This document shows positions 1-20,560 of a stretch of 64,000 bases of DNA, in pieces. Position 1 is the stretch's first letter; each line of letters opens with the position of its first letter. Position numbers and translations under genes: made by a program. Below the pieces are notes generated by a model. That model saw only the letters and a program-made list of their open reading frames with translations, searched no databases and was not told the DNA's origin. Location: contig NC_092013.1 in the NCBI RefSeq assembly GCF_042242105.1, forward strand, positions 10,413,618 through 10,477,617, read 5' to 3'. The stretch comes from Pempheris klunzingeri (lineage: Eukaryota > Chordata > Actinopteri > Acropomatiformes > Pempheridae).

Positions 1-3226
<3,226 letters not shown>

Positions 3227-5800
3227 GCTGAGTCAGCAGAGCGCTGAGAAAGAGCACTGAGCGGAGCCCGAGTCCAGATTGTAGGACAGCGAGAGGAAGG
3301 GACCGGGCCTTCTACAGAGAACCCGCAGAGTGTGAGAACAAGATGGAGAGTCGCACCTTGTAAAATATTACTCCATAGACACTCCTGCCAGTTTTAAAGC
3401 CACTTGATTTCTGACAAACCCTACCTCGCTTACCCAGCCAAACTACCAAGAACACCTTTCCTGTCTTGTCCTCAGCTACCGCTGCCCTACCTGAACCTTT
3501 TTGTTCCTCTCTACGCTCCGTACTAACAAGGATCCTTGGATTTCCTGTGTACTTGTATGCAATTGATGACGGGACATGTAATTAACCAGTGAACATTTTG
3601 AAAATCAGTTGCTGATATTTCCTCAGTCTCTTTGATCACAGTCGCTTGATAGTTAACAAACAGCATTAGCTCTTTCTGTCTTTGAAATGGTGCCGGCTGG
3701 GAGGTTGTTTTTAACTTATTTTTACTTACTCTGTTATTTAAAAGACTTGATCCTGATCGACTTACTATTAATTTATGGGTGTTTGTGGGGCTATTGTGCA
3801 GGATTCTCTGTGTCACTTACGGCACACAGGCACATCTTGGAGAGAATAATCCATCTGGTTCTGCTATGGCAGCGTGCTTTAGTTGTCTGCACACTACACT
3901 ACCATGTAGGCATGTACAAAGCAGTTGGGACAGTGTTTATAAATGCAGCCAATTTTGTGTTTTGAGGCTTCAAAGTCACTGGAGCATTAGGGCAACTTGC
4001 CAAACATGATTTTAGCCTTTGGACCACTTGCCTGGAGCCTTTCCCATAAGCTGTTGTAAACCTCAGGATTTCCTTCTGCTTGCCAATCTTTTTTTTTTTG
4101 GTCTGTTTAGAACCATTTTAAGCTAAATACACATTTAGGAATTAGTAAGCAAAAATGCATTTCACTAGGTTGGAGGGTTAAATGCAGAGCGTTTCAGAGC
4201 AACAGCTGCCAGCGACTTGACGCAGTGTGTTTTGTCTTTGATCTTCGTCGCTGACACACTCACTGGCTTCAGATGGGGACGCTTCTTACAAAACACACGT
4301 AGCACCAGGCTACATGTAGAATATTTAAATGGTTGTTTTCCAATCTGAATTCAACCGCCGTCTTCTGACCAACCCACAGACCACAACCTGCCAGGAGAGC
4401 CGACGTTACTGCAGGCCTTCAGAAAAAACACACCACATTCAAGTAAACCTTCGTCCTTTGCAGTAGCCAGTACTACTTCCACTGTACCTTAAATACAGGA
4501 CAAACATGTTATATTTTTAAATCCCTTTTAAAAACACTAACTCCAGGAATCTGAGTGATGTTATGTTCATTTTTTTTATATATTGTCAAAGCATGTCCAA
4601 TGTTCTTTTACCCTCAGGGCACATCTCCCCTGGCCAAGTATAACTACTGCACATAATCTAGCTTTTTAAGATGATACTTGTGTAAATATAACAGTTACAT
4701 TTGATTACATGTTGATACGTTTTAGATGCTTGAAGCTTGTAAACTGGTTGGTGGGAAGAAAATCTACGACTTCTGTCTTGCAGTTTGTAAACAGGATTAT
4801 GTATCAATCTACTTTCTGCCCTGTGAATTAACATTACTGTACGTGTCAGACACACTGCTTATGTTGACTTTCTCCTATAGCCCTATATTACTGCAGAACA
4901 GTATTCGATTTTTAATCAATGTTTCCCCTCACAGCTCCTTTTGTACACCATCCAATACCTCCTCAACGTGAAAAATATGTTTCTTTCAAGCTAACATTGT
5001 CAGAAATCACAGTCTACATGTTTTACGTTTTGTCTTCAGCTGTATGTAAACTCAGCAGGTACTGTTAGTGTGTAGTCTTTCCCGTGTTATTTATATTTGT
5101 ATGCTGTGAGTCCCTATGAACGCCTGGAAGGCCACATGTGCACTACTACTGACCTCACAGCATTAAAACCAAATTGTTCTCAGAATCATTTCTGGTCGTG
5201 GCCTCCGGTGTTTGTTCAAGATCACACCACTGAAAATGAGAATGTTTATACAAATCATGCCAATCAGTTGCTGTACACTCCGTCCGACTGGAAAACTGTA
5301 AAGAGAAGCCAACTTCTCTTTGGGAGAAGAAATACTGAAACTAAATACTACTGAAATGTCTCAACGCTGTCTGAAAAATGTGTTTGACCAATACTTTTTA
5401 TTTTAAAATCACTCGCTCATTGCACTGTATTGTTTTAGTCTTACAGGGTGTTTGTAAGAACGAACAGACTGCACTAGATGAAAGACTGGGGAGCTCTAAC
5501 TGTTTGATATGTGGTTGAGTGTCAACCGGATTGATACACTAAAGGGGTGTGTTTGTCAAATTGTATCTGCCTTACAATGTACAAAATGCATAATGTATTT
5601 AAGGTTTTTAAAACTTTACTCCAAGTATCCCACTGGAAGAATAGGAGGGTGTGAGCCAAACAAATTAAGTTTTATTCTGCAGGTTGTGACAGCTCGCAGA
5701 TCTCTGTCCAGTTACGGCAAAGAGACGACTGTGTAAAAACCCCTTTGGGACGTCAACCATGTAACTTCTAATATAGAGGAATAAATACGATTGTTTTCCA
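3227..5800 (+). other. acvr1b: acvr1b 3' UTR
   Basis: Sequence between the acvr1b stop codon and the first good polyadenylation signal, AATAAA at 5780-5785, which is followed by a GT-rich stretch (atgtggtgtc). There is no supported coding sequence; the short open frames here have no recognisable similarity. That the transcript reaches this signal is inferred. Confidence 0.6.
5780..5785 (+). terminator. Polyadenylation signal, acvr1b
   Basis: Canonical AATAAA with a downstream GT/T-rich element (tggtgtctttttccttt). It faces the prkag1 signal at 6229-6234 on the other strand, so the two genes converge with about 440 bases between signals. Confidence 0.6.
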
Positions 5801-6228
5801 ATGTGGTGTCTTTTTCCTTTATTGTCTTCCATCTCAGCCAACCCCAACCTTGTGTTTAAAGTGTTAAAGCAACTATAAATATTAATAGATCACATGACCT
5901 CTTGTACGCAAAAGGGATAATTTGTAATCAAGAACTTGCAGATAAGCTCAGCAGTTTAACAGGACATTTCAGCCTTTTGCTGTTTTTGTTCACTGCCAAC
6001 ACTCTCACAGTGCTGTTTTTAGAAGCCTTTTGTAGTTGTTTACAGGAGAAAAAGCTTTTAAGACTCACTTCGTTCTGCCTAACATGTACCAAACAGCAGA
6101 TAAACATTCAGGACTAGCTGGTGTAGAAGCCGAGCACGAAGATGTAATAACTGTAGAAAAAGGTTAGAGATGACGTACAAGAAATATGCATTTAACAATT
6201 CTAACATTTAAAATGAACTCAAACAACT

Positions 6229-6234
6229 TTTATT
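6229..6234 (-). terminator. Polyadenylation signal, prkag1
   Basis: TTTATT on the plus strand, AATAAA on the minus strand; the only canonical signal I saw between here and the prkag1 stop. Confidence 0.45.
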
Positions 6235-8575
6235 GCTCATCCTTTAAATTATAATCTCAATGCAGATTAGTACAAAAACTGTGCGTTTACATACAGTTGT
6301 ACACATTCAATTTCATGTTATCCAAAACAGGAAGTGTGACGATGCTGGTATTCAGTGAGTTTGATGGAGTCTCCCCAAACACAACAAACACAACGGATGA
6401 ACCTATGAACATTTGATGTTCTGACATTAACAGAACACACCAAAAAGATATAAATCAGAAAAGTAAAAATACCAAAAACAAAAACTGTTAATTTGACCAT
6501 TAATTTTCAAGCGATGGACCACTTTTTGGATTGTGTAGCATTGAAGCAATAAGCAAATCCCTTTAACATTAATAATGCCAAAACCCAAATTGTGGGTAAC
6601 AACACAGGCAGGAAAAAAAAAAAAAAAAAAAGCGGTTTCTAAGGTAAAATGTACAATCCATTAAAAATTGTGTTATACATGACAACAGACAAACGGCAAA
6701 ACATACAAGCCATAAATACCCAGAGCTTGTGCTTTCAAACAGAATAAAGCACAACAAACGGCCGTCTCCAACAGCAGATTCATCAATGCTGTTCCAGACT
6801 TCACCAGTGAGGTTGTGTTGGGAGCCTGAAGTGCTCCTCCAGGTTTGCTACTTTGCCGCCTGGTTAGACAACAGATTAAAACCTGAGCCCTTGAATTCTT
6901 CGCACATTGGTAACTGTGGTATCTTGATTGTTAAAGGAGAACTCAGGTATTTTTAAACCTGGGCTCTATTTTTAGAGCCCTGTTTTGGAAGTTTTGGAAC
7001 TGGTCCAGTTGATCGCTTCAGCTGGCAGCAGAAAAAACAGGCTACAACGTCTGCAACATAATCACTGCAGGCAGGTGCTCTCTGTGCTCAAAGTATGTCC
7101 ACTAAAAGTGCTTGTTTTTGGTTTTAAAAGGTTTAGTTCAGATCTGAACAAACCCTTTATAAAGTCACACAGAGTCTCGTGTTTTGCAAGGCACAATGAC
7201 TGTTTTTGTCAGTCGAGACTGGTGGCTTTGAAGAGAGCGATATCAAGTCTGTTTCTGGTTAAACAAAAAGGATCTTGCAGGTCCGTCTCTGTAGGGATCC
7301 TCTCCATAATGTTGTCTGAAGCTTCGAATAACAATCTGAGTCCGTCAGTGGGAAAAACAACCGCTTTCAGTGGACATACTCTGGTGGGCACAGAGATTAC
7401 CTTACAGCATTTAAAGCCCTTTTCTTGGCTGCCAGCTGAGGCGATCTACTGGACCAAGTCCAAAACTTTAGACACCAAAATATATTTAAAGTTTAAAAAA
7501 ACAAAACAAAAAGAGCTCTCCTTTAACACACTGACATGAATCCATTTTTCAGTTCAGTGAATCTGGCTTAAATTTATCCAGAGCGATTTTTGGAGCAGCA
7601 GGTCCTGAAGCTGAGGCTTGGCTCACTGAAATAATTTTCAAATATAACTGGCCAGTGCAGACTACTGATCATCTCCAGGGTCTGATGTTTGAATGATAAA
7701 TTAGGGCAAATAATTTTTTCACCTTCCACGCAAAAGATGAGCATGTAGCTAGTTATTGTATGTATGACACACACATACTTCAGTAACCATATAACCATCA
7801 GTATGTACTGAAAATTGGAAGAACGTGGTTGTTCAAGATTAAAAAATGATTTACAAATCAACCCTCCACCTGCATTTAAATGGTAATAAGATAATATCAG
7901 CCGGTTAACATCATACCACTTATATGTACAAAGAATAGGGCTCAGGCAAATGTCGTAACGTATCAGAACAACAACAACAACACACCGAACGCTGATCTGA
8001 CATAGTTACACTGTGTTTAAAACACCAATATGTAGGCTTTATGTGCATTTAGAGTTCAGCCTTACTATAGAAATGAAATGCTGCCAACATAAGGCAATAC
8101 TGGTCAATCAGTTTTCCTTAAGCTGTTGACTGATTACTTGATTTATAGTATCTGGAACACATTTGTAATCAAAGTCATAATTAATGGTCCTCCTCTATGT
8201 GGATCAGCACAACAGCCACAGAGGTGGGAATGATGCCCGCTCATCCTGAGAGGCTACAGCTCCTCTTCAGAGGCCTCTTGTGCTTTCACATCTCTCCTAG
8301 TGCGCTCTTGTGATGAGGAATTTGGCTTGATTTACAGGAGCTTCTACATGTCCTGTACTACTAAAATTTTATATTGCTGGGTTGCTAAAACTTCATATTT
8401 TTGCAGCGAGTGAGAAGTCTTCATGTGTGAATATATAGGAAACCCTGCTACAGGAAATGGATGATGATACTTCAATATACTGTTGTAATTCCTCTCTCAC
8501 ATGCCTGCTCTCTTTCTCCCTTTGCTCCGACCTTCTCTTAAAACAGTGCAGCCTTTCCTTGTTTGACTTACTTCC
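6235..8575 (-). other. prkag1: prkag1 3' UTR (inferred)
   Basis: From the prkag1 stop codon to the first minus-strand AATAAA (6229-6234). No gene is seen. It contains a complete-looking MITE (6930-7527) and a (A)n run at 6609-6630. Whether transcripts extend through the MITE is inferred from the absence of a nearer canonical signal. Confidence 0.45.
6930..7527. repeat. MITE-like element with 14-bp terminal inverted repeats
   Basis: Left end GTTAAAGGAGAACT (6930-6943) pairs with right end agctctcctttaac (7514-7527) at 13 of 14 positions. The interior (gttgtctgaagcttcgaata, cagtggacatactctg) looks like a non-autonomous family I recall from many fish. The 184-codon open frame at 6985-7539 is a by-product of it. 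It lies in the inferred prkag1 3' UTR. Confidence 0.75.
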
Positions 8576-13062
<4,487 letters not shown>

Positions 13063-13420
13063 ATTCCATTCGCCGTATCGCCTTCCTGTCGCCGGGTTGG
13101 TTTACTGGAGAGCACACAGGTCTTACGACTTGCAATGAGCAATTTGAATGGCTATAACCGTAAATCATGTAGCGTTACCGTAAAACACGTAATGTTACCG
13201 CACCACAATCTCAGGTTAACCTCTCGTACTAAAGTGCTCTGCATGCCTATATATTCTTATGCAGTTAATTTAGCGTGCAAGGGGAGTTACAAATGATTGC
13301 AGTGTATCAAACCTATGCTTACCTTATGGGGTATTATACTGTATAGGCAACCTTGCTTTTTTAAAAAAAACCTAAATACTGCAGCCAAAATCTGCACAAT
13401 GACACGTCAAATGAGTAACA
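13063..13420. other. prkag1 promoter region and spacer to the Rheb-family gene
   Basis: Upstream (minus-strand) side of prkag1. It contains two tandem 20-base units at 13158-13197 (each beginning ccgtaaa and ending gtta), about 100 bases upstream of the start codon. No TATA box is evident. The Rheb-family gene's polyadenylation signal follows at 13423, so the prkag1 promoter is confined to about 350 bases. Confidence 0.5.
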
Positions 13421-13422
13421 GA

Positions 13423-13428
13423 TTTATT
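13423..13428 (-). terminator. Polyadenylation signal, Rheb-family gene
   Basis: TTTATT on the plus strand (AATAAA on minus), about 1.6 kb beyond the stop codon at 15052. The 13429-15051 stretch would be the 3' UTR; it is AT-rich with no supported coding sequence. Confidence 0.5.
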
Positions 13429-15051
13429 TATATACAAAACTGTTTACAGCAAGATTTCTGAATTAACATTAATCCACAAGGGCATATTGGTGTTCAGGTG
13501 CACAACACCGCCTGCACCATGGTATCACGTCAACAGAAGGAAAAAAAAACCCTTTAAGAGCACCTTGAGTCATGAAGGGAAGCAGATGAGGAAGTTTGAA
13601 GAACTGTAAGGCACAAGACACAGCATCACCAGCTTCTCTTCAACCATCATCAATCACCCATCAATCAGCTACTTAACTCAGCAAAGCATTTGATAAAAAG
13701 TTACAATTACCCACTACAGGTACAACATGAGGATTATGAGGACACTTTGTGTCGTGTCCTTGAAAGGCTAGAGCATCTAAGAAAAACAAGTCATTAAGGA
13801 TCTCAAGCATGTGGCAGTGATCACGCAAGTCCATGGTATGAATTAAATGGACTGCATGCCATCCTGGCTTGGTTTTATCAAGCCTGCAGGAATCATCAAA
13901 TCAAAACCATGAGCTCAAAAATTACTAAGCTAACTCTGTGGCCTTCAGCCACTTAAATAGTCTTACACAATGTTAAAATGCAATTATAAAAATTGCAACT
14001 CAACAATGTTCATAATTATAACCCACTTATAGCCATATATTCTACTTAAGAATTGAAGGGAGAGCAAACCTGCACCACTCAAGATATAACCAAAGGTATC
14101 AAACCAATTTCTAAGATTCTCTCTCTATATATATATATAGTATAAAAAGGCCATAACTGGTAAATACCAAAGATCTATTATATCTATACTAAATTTCTCT
14201 GAGGGTTGTCCATAAGATAACATCTTTATTACAGTCAATAAGGAGAAATTAAACTGTAGAAACAATGGAAGAGGACTAATCTGCTTAGCAGAGGAGCTTA
14301 AAATGCGAGTTGTTAGATACACAAAGATTTGTCCATCATGAAGACCCAGTTCAAGAGTTCATTGATGAAAGGTACCTGAAGATGAGTTGATAAAAATTAC
14401 AGTAAGAAGAACTGTGAAACAATGAAATTTCTTAGGTGAAATTTCATTCCAGAGTGTTCGAGGAAATCCACCATTTGTGAGAAATACTGACATTTTTACA
14501 CCACATTTAAAGCAATGTGTACTGTGACTCTCCATCACTGTTGAAAAAGACCTGCCGAAATAATACCAGCCTCAGTCTATCTGTACGTTAACTACTCACA
14601 GAGTTACGAGATGTAAGCCAATGATGTCTCTAACATCAGATTTACAAGTAGTTATCATAATATGTTCATGAAAAATGTTGATGCACTTCATAGGAACCAA
14701 TATGTTTGGCAATATAATTTTTTTCTGAGTATTTTTGCTGAACTTAAAGTCAAGATTTTGCCCCATCATAGATTACATTTCAATACTTGAAGAACCTGTT
14801 CACTGACGCTGCTTCTTTGTCTAAAATAGATTAATCTTTCTCTAAGAAACTTCTCCCTGCGGTTACAATTAGTGGGATAGTTTATCGACTGTCTGGGCAG
14901 TTGCCTTCCTGTGTGAATCAATCTGGTATCACAATGGAGCAGAAACGGTCCACTTCAGTGTCTTGGTGTCGGTGAGGTCGTGATCGGCGAGCTGGTGAAG
15001 TTGTGCCTCCTGTCTTCAGCAAATTAGCTTACGGATGTCCTGGATACACGT

Positions 15052-18000
15052 TTACATCACAGCACACTTCTTCTCCTCTGGGGGGGCATTTCCATCAGCT
15101 TTCTCCATCTCCAAAATCATCCGCTTGAAAACCTCCACAGCAGTCTGCATGGCAGGAATATTGTCATGAGTGTGAGTCTGTGTCAGGAATAATAATAAGG
15201 ACTGTGCCGATGGGTTGTATTCAAACATATATGTATCATTACCTCATTCTCCTTGGCTGAGGACTCCATGAAAGCAGCACCCCAAGAATCAGCAAGTTTC
15301 TTTCCCTCCTCTGGCTTGATAACCCTGGGAAAAATGAATGGAAACTTCACTTGACGAAAATAGAAAACTACATTTGTATTGAACACGCTGACTTAGAGCA
15401 CTCTTCTTAAGGATTGTTTGAGTGGGTCATACCAAGATTGATAGTGTGAGAGAAAAGTATGTGCTGCTTTTTTCTAATGATAAGGCTGGAAATATTCTAT
15501 TTTCAGCTTTTGCATTTACAGCAGCACTGAGGTGTACGTGGGATGTTCATCAGAATGAAGGAACATGTTTAGTGCTACGGTGTGGCTCACTGATCGGTGT
15601 TTCATAGTTTTGGACATTAATCATCGGAGGAAAAAAGTCACCATTGGGCTTTGGGCACATAGACAACAGTGTACAGAGTATCACTTAATTTATCCTTCTT
15701 TCACTGCCAAAACCACAAAAGACAATGCTTGCCATTAAAAATATATATCAATTAAAAATGTCTTTAATGATAATATAGCTATATTGAGTGGTAAAGGATA
15801 TTTTGACACTAAAAAGTCATACAGCTTTATCAGCATTATTTTTATCTAACAGTAACAACATCTGTTGTTTGCATTCTGAAGACTTTCAATGATCTTTATT
15901 ACCTTTCCATGTGGAGATCTTTTTTGTTCCCTACAAGAACAGTTGGGACTCTGAAAAAGAAGGAAAAAAAAATAGTTGGAAAAAAACAAATCATTTGGAA
16001 AAACAAAAAAAATGACAATTTTGAAGGTGTATAATATTAAACGATCCAACTAAACTTACTGAATCTTCCCAACCATGTCTAGCAGCTTGTCGTGTAGAGC
16101 CTGCACAACTTCAAAACTGAACAGAGACAGACATCAAAAGCACTTTTAGATATTGATCTGAAAGTAGTCAGTATGTACCTTTAACCTACATGATTCTTAC
16201 TACTAATGCACTATTAGAACACGCTGCCAGTGAAAAGAATCCTAAACTTCAGGATAATTCCTTAAAGAAATGGGCAAACAAGCACCCAGTGTAATTGAAT
16301 ATGGCAACCATCCACTCACCTTTTCATGGAAGTCACTGAATAGACGAGCACATAGCCGTGGATGTCCATTGAGTGGGATTGTGGAAAAATTGAGTACTCA
16401 TCCTACAGACAGAGGGGAGGTATTATAATCTCATTGGATATATGTGACTGTTACCAAACACAACACATTATCAAATGGAGTCAGTCATACAAGACTACAG
16501 CCTCTAAAAAACTGGCACTTTCAGATACGTCATAATACGAGCAACGTTTAAGGTTATATAAAACCAAGAGTTTAGTGCTTTAGGGTCAGATATGATGCAA
16601 AATAAACAACTTACTTGTCCAGCCGTATCAACCAGCTGCAGATTGAAGTCCTGACCATTCACGCTGACCATTTTATTAAAGGCTGGAGAGAGGAATGAAC
16701 TAGTTTTACACAACATTTCTCCAAATTAAGCGAGAAGTTTCTTTGCTGAAGTACATTACAAACAAAATCTACTGATGACACATACTGTTTTCGATGGTGG
16801 GGTCATAGGAGTCAACGAACTGTCCTTCCACAAACTGTATTGTAAGAGATGACTTTCCTGTGCAGGAAAAAGAAGCATGACATGGGGGTCTTATTACCGC
16901 TTTAATCCAACGTTATAAGTAACTTTATAAACAGTCCTCTACATTACAACACATGAGAGTAACACACACAAATAGTGTGTCAGCGTGGAAAAAAGAAAAA
17001 AATTGTACTTAATTATCAGTCAAGTGTTAAACCAAATGCTGTGACCTGATTGGGAATTTCAGCTCCACTGTCAGGGTAAATGTTTTAAAATCATACTTTA
17101 CTTGATAGCTATGGCCAAAGATGGTGCCTCTGTAGTATTTAGAAAGAGCAATACATTTTGAAAGCTGTGATTTGGATGCACTGAGATCTGACACTAGATG
17201 TTAGAGGATAAACTAGATCCAGACCAGAGGACTGACACATTGACAGGTGATGGTGCTCTTCAGATAGACCTATAAACACTACAGTTTCTACTAACACAGC
17301 AATCAACATGTGTAATCCCCTGTAAAACTGCAAATATTCAATTATGTGTCAGCTATTAAATTAATAGCCAACTATTTTGATAATCAATCGCTTGGAGTCA
17401 TTTTTTTTTAGGAAAAAATATCCAAATTCTCAGTTTTCAGCTTCTAGGATGTGAATATTTTCTAGTTTCTTTTCTCCTCCATAACAATAAACAGGATATA
17501 TTTGGGTTGTGGGCAAAGCAACACATTTAAGGACATAACCTTGGATTTTAGGAAACGGTGATCAAAAATGTTCAGCATTTTCTGACAATTCATGCACCAA
17601 ACTAACCGATTGATCGAGAAAAAGGTCGTTAGTTGGAGCCCAAATCCTCTGTATGTTTTGTTCACAGCTATCAAATGGCGTGAGCTTATCTAAAAACTAT
17701 GGAAGCACCATTTTTCGGGAAAGGCTGCTATCAGGGTACATTATGTGACAGAGTGCGATGAAGAAAAAACGTCTGCAGTGGAAACTCCGCTCAAAGTTTT
17801 GCTTTTTCTTTACCACAGCTGAAAGTCCTCACTGGGTCAGGGCGCCTGATTGGTCATGTTATTCATTTTCAGATATAAACAACTAGTGTTCACTTTTAAG
17901 AGGTCATATAAGACCACAGGTTGATTTCCTGAAATAATAAACGTTACATGTTTGCTATGTTCGACGTGTTAGTCTGAAAGTTTCGACACACACCACTTGG

Positions 18001-18325
18001 CTCAACACCAGGATGTCGCCGGCTGAGCTAACTTTGTTTTCACGGAACACGTTACGACTACAAACACATGGCAACAACTACACGTCAAGATGATGTTTAT
18101 TTCTGAGTAGTTTGGCGACCAAAGGCTCAGCAAATACGACTAGCACACAGAAACACGAACAAAAGATTATCCAGCGTTACAGGACTGGAGGGGAAAACAA
18201 AGCCAGGACGTTAGCCTGTTAGCCAGCTAGCTAACTAACATTAGCTGTGCACGACCTGGTGCGCTTTACTCACCTACCGACCTGTAACCTATTACAGCAA
18301 TCTTTCGATGCTTTGGTTGAGGCAT
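15052..18325 (-). CDS. rhebl1: Rheb-family small GTPase (rhebl1 by locus, protein close to Rheb)
   Basis: Ras-like GTPase; when GTP-loaded, Rheb proteins activate mTORC1 at the lysosome. Eight exons in transcript order: 18274-18325, 16786-16857, 16615-16682, 16320-16402, 16060-16116, 15903-15950, 15243-15324, 15052-15144; 555 bases, 184 residues, the length of human RHEB. Seen: P-loop GYRSVGKSS with the Rheb-type Arg, switch I DSYDPTIENTF, switch II DTAGQDEYSIFPQ, NKKD and SSAKEN guanine-binding motifs, and a C-terminal CAVM farnesylation box. KKLADSWGAAFMESS resembles RHEBL1, while switch regions and length resemble RHEB. Human RHEBL1 sits close to PRKAG1 on 12q13, which favours rhebl1; a tree would be needed to exclude rheb. 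Intron 1 contains a dispersed repeat at 17345-17625. Confidence 0.9.
17345..17625. repeat. Dispersed teleost repeat fragment in Rheb-family intron 1
   Basis: Contains aatagccaactattttgata, caataaacaggatatatttg, ggattttaggaaacggtgat and ends near accgattgatcgag. It appears to be a family, common in fish, whose ends carry ATCGATTA-like words; a partial relative lies at 38525-38690. Confidence 0.55.
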
Positions 18326-18419
18326 TGCGGCGAAAGTCGGTGTTCAGCTGGTTTTGATAATGTAGTACGCCACCTAGTTTTACTATCTAAACAAACTTTT
18401 ATCGCCACATTCGTCTCAC

Positions 18420-18429
18420 GTCACGTGAC
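18420..18429. promoter_or_regulatory. CLEAR/E-box palindrome upstream of the Rheb-family gene
   Basis: Perfect 10-base palindrome GTCACGTGAC, 95 bases upstream of the start codon at 18325. This is the core consensus of CLEAR elements bound by TFEB/TFE3 and also matches USF and MYC/MAX E-boxes. Function here is inferred. Confidence 0.55.
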
Positions 18430-20560
18430 AACAACAAACTTTTCGGGGCTGCCGCTCGAGCTCTCCGCTGGGCCTCGAGCTGGAGGTTCACAGTTTAAGT
18501 ACAGCTTGTACTTATTACTAAAAAACCGCTCTGTCTGAATCTGCCGCAGAAATCGATAACGATCGGTGGCTCGAAATGGTGAAATTGTCGTTTTAACACA
18601 AAGTGGAAACGAAAAAAAAAACGCTTGATCAACGCGATTTAGCAAGTCAAACTAACGGAAACTGTCATTGTGTAAGCACGCCGTCGTAAAACGAGCGAAC
18701 ACGTCAGAGCCGACATGGACGTGCAGTCCGGCCCCGGAGCGCAGCGGAGGTCCCCCCCTCTGTTTGCCCCTGACAGGGGCTCTCCAGGCTGACCTCCAGG
18801 CCACGGTCACCGGTGATAATGTACCCGTACTGCCCCTCACATCGACACTTGTGGTCAACCTGTTGGTGGTGTGTTGGCCTGTTTATGTTTATTACACTGT
18901 GTTTACTGGATGCGGTCAGAATCCCACTCAGTTTCAGTAGGTTTTTTGTTGTTGTTGCTCTTAATGTACATACACAGAATAGGCGAACAATGAGTCAGGA
19001 TAGTCACTGTATGCTTTGGCATCGAAAGTGAAATTCGGCATCGAAAACAAATCCTGAACTGAAAAAGGAAAGATTGAAACATATGCATTGTAAATTGTAT
19101 TGTAGCTGTGTTGGAACTGGAAAAAAATACTTTAAGTGGAAAATAAAACAGGAATTTACATACAGGTTAAAATCAGGACAACAAAGCTAAACTTAGACAT
19201 TTAAATGCTTATGAAATGTTTATTAGAACACCAAGCTAAAAGTAATGCAGTCTAATACAACAGCCCTGCTATAAATGCTTTTCGAAATCTTGTAGAGAGG
19301 TGTGAAATCAACTTTGTGGTAAATTTGAGGGATGTGGTTTGTGGTGTGAACTGTGTTTCTATTATTTTGTCCACCCCACTTATTTCAATGAGGCTAGGCT
19401 AAATGACGCCTGTGCTGTCTGTTTAACAGAAATTATAATTATGATGGAAGAAATAATCTGGGCCCTCATACTCTTAATACTACCTTAAATCAGTAAACAT
19501 GATCTATTTCCTAAACATTAATTATGAATTTATCTTCAGTATTGTGTTGTCTTGAGATTTATATGATGTCTGTGTTGAAGCTCTGCCATCATTTAGGGGA
19601 TTTCTCTCCACTAACATTTTCAGATTCTGTTTAACTACAGCTGGATATGAAAGCACCAAAGTTTTTGCTCACTAACTGTGCTGCTATGACCTGACTTTGC
19701 AAGTAAGTTTGCAAATTAATGGTACAGCTTACTTAATGAAATGTATTTTATTGGTTTATTGTTGTTATTATTATAGTTGGTTTTATTGGTATTGGTTTAT
19801 TATCTCAGTGGCTCATCTATAATAAAAAAAGAGGTCGAGAGATTGTGCTGAAATTTTTTTTTGTATATTCTGTCATTTGTCTTATCTAAGAATGTTAAAT
19901 AATGCTTTCTTTGGTACCAAAACTCAGGGAATTGTATCAGCACACCCATTAAAAAAAGAAATGATACCAAGCTCTACTTTTAATTCAAGCATTAAAGCAT
20001 TATAAGTGTGGTCCAATATAAACCATTAACAATAACAATTAGATGTATATGACATACAGTAATTTATGTTGTAATTTTTCTGAAAATATGGCTGCTTCCA
20101 TGCCTACTTGAAACAAAGGATGTCTCCTGCAACTTTAAGGTGCAGATTGAAACTATAGACTGTATTTTTTTTTTATATGATTGAAACTGTTTTCTGTTCA
20201 TTACCTATAAGAAGCTAAGTCACTAACTATGTTTGTTTGTTTGTGTGTTCAAAGTTCAAAGTTAATTTATTTGTCATTTTACAGCATAAGGTTGCACAGC
20301 GAAGTTGTAACCTCTTTATGCTACACACACAAATAACATATGCAGATAATTAAATGTAGAACTGAACAAGATCTAATATTATAATTTAAAACAACATATA
20401 TCGAAATTTACATTGACATATTGGCCACATATACAAGTGTACAACCAAGGAAAGCATTTTTTTTTTTAAATTTGCATCCAGGGGTAATGTAATTAGTAGT
20501 GTTGACAATACGCTGTGAAGTAATTTACTAATGTTGTTTATATGGATTCATAGTTTTATA
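18430..20560. other. Spacer between divergent Rheb-family gene and ikzf4
   Basis: 18430-18860 is CpG-rich and probably the promoter/5' end of the Rheb-family gene. An open frame on the plus strand at 18668-18940 has no recognisable domain and is likely a by-product of base composition. 18950-20560 is AT-rich. 20249-20345 (caaagttcaaagttaattta onward) resembles a dispersed teleost repeat. No further gene was found. Confidence 0.5.

Noticed and set aside
6985-7539. 184-codon open frame on the plus strand
   Set aside because: It lies almost wholly inside the MITE at 6930-7527, has no recognisable domain and runs against the inferred prkag1 transcript.
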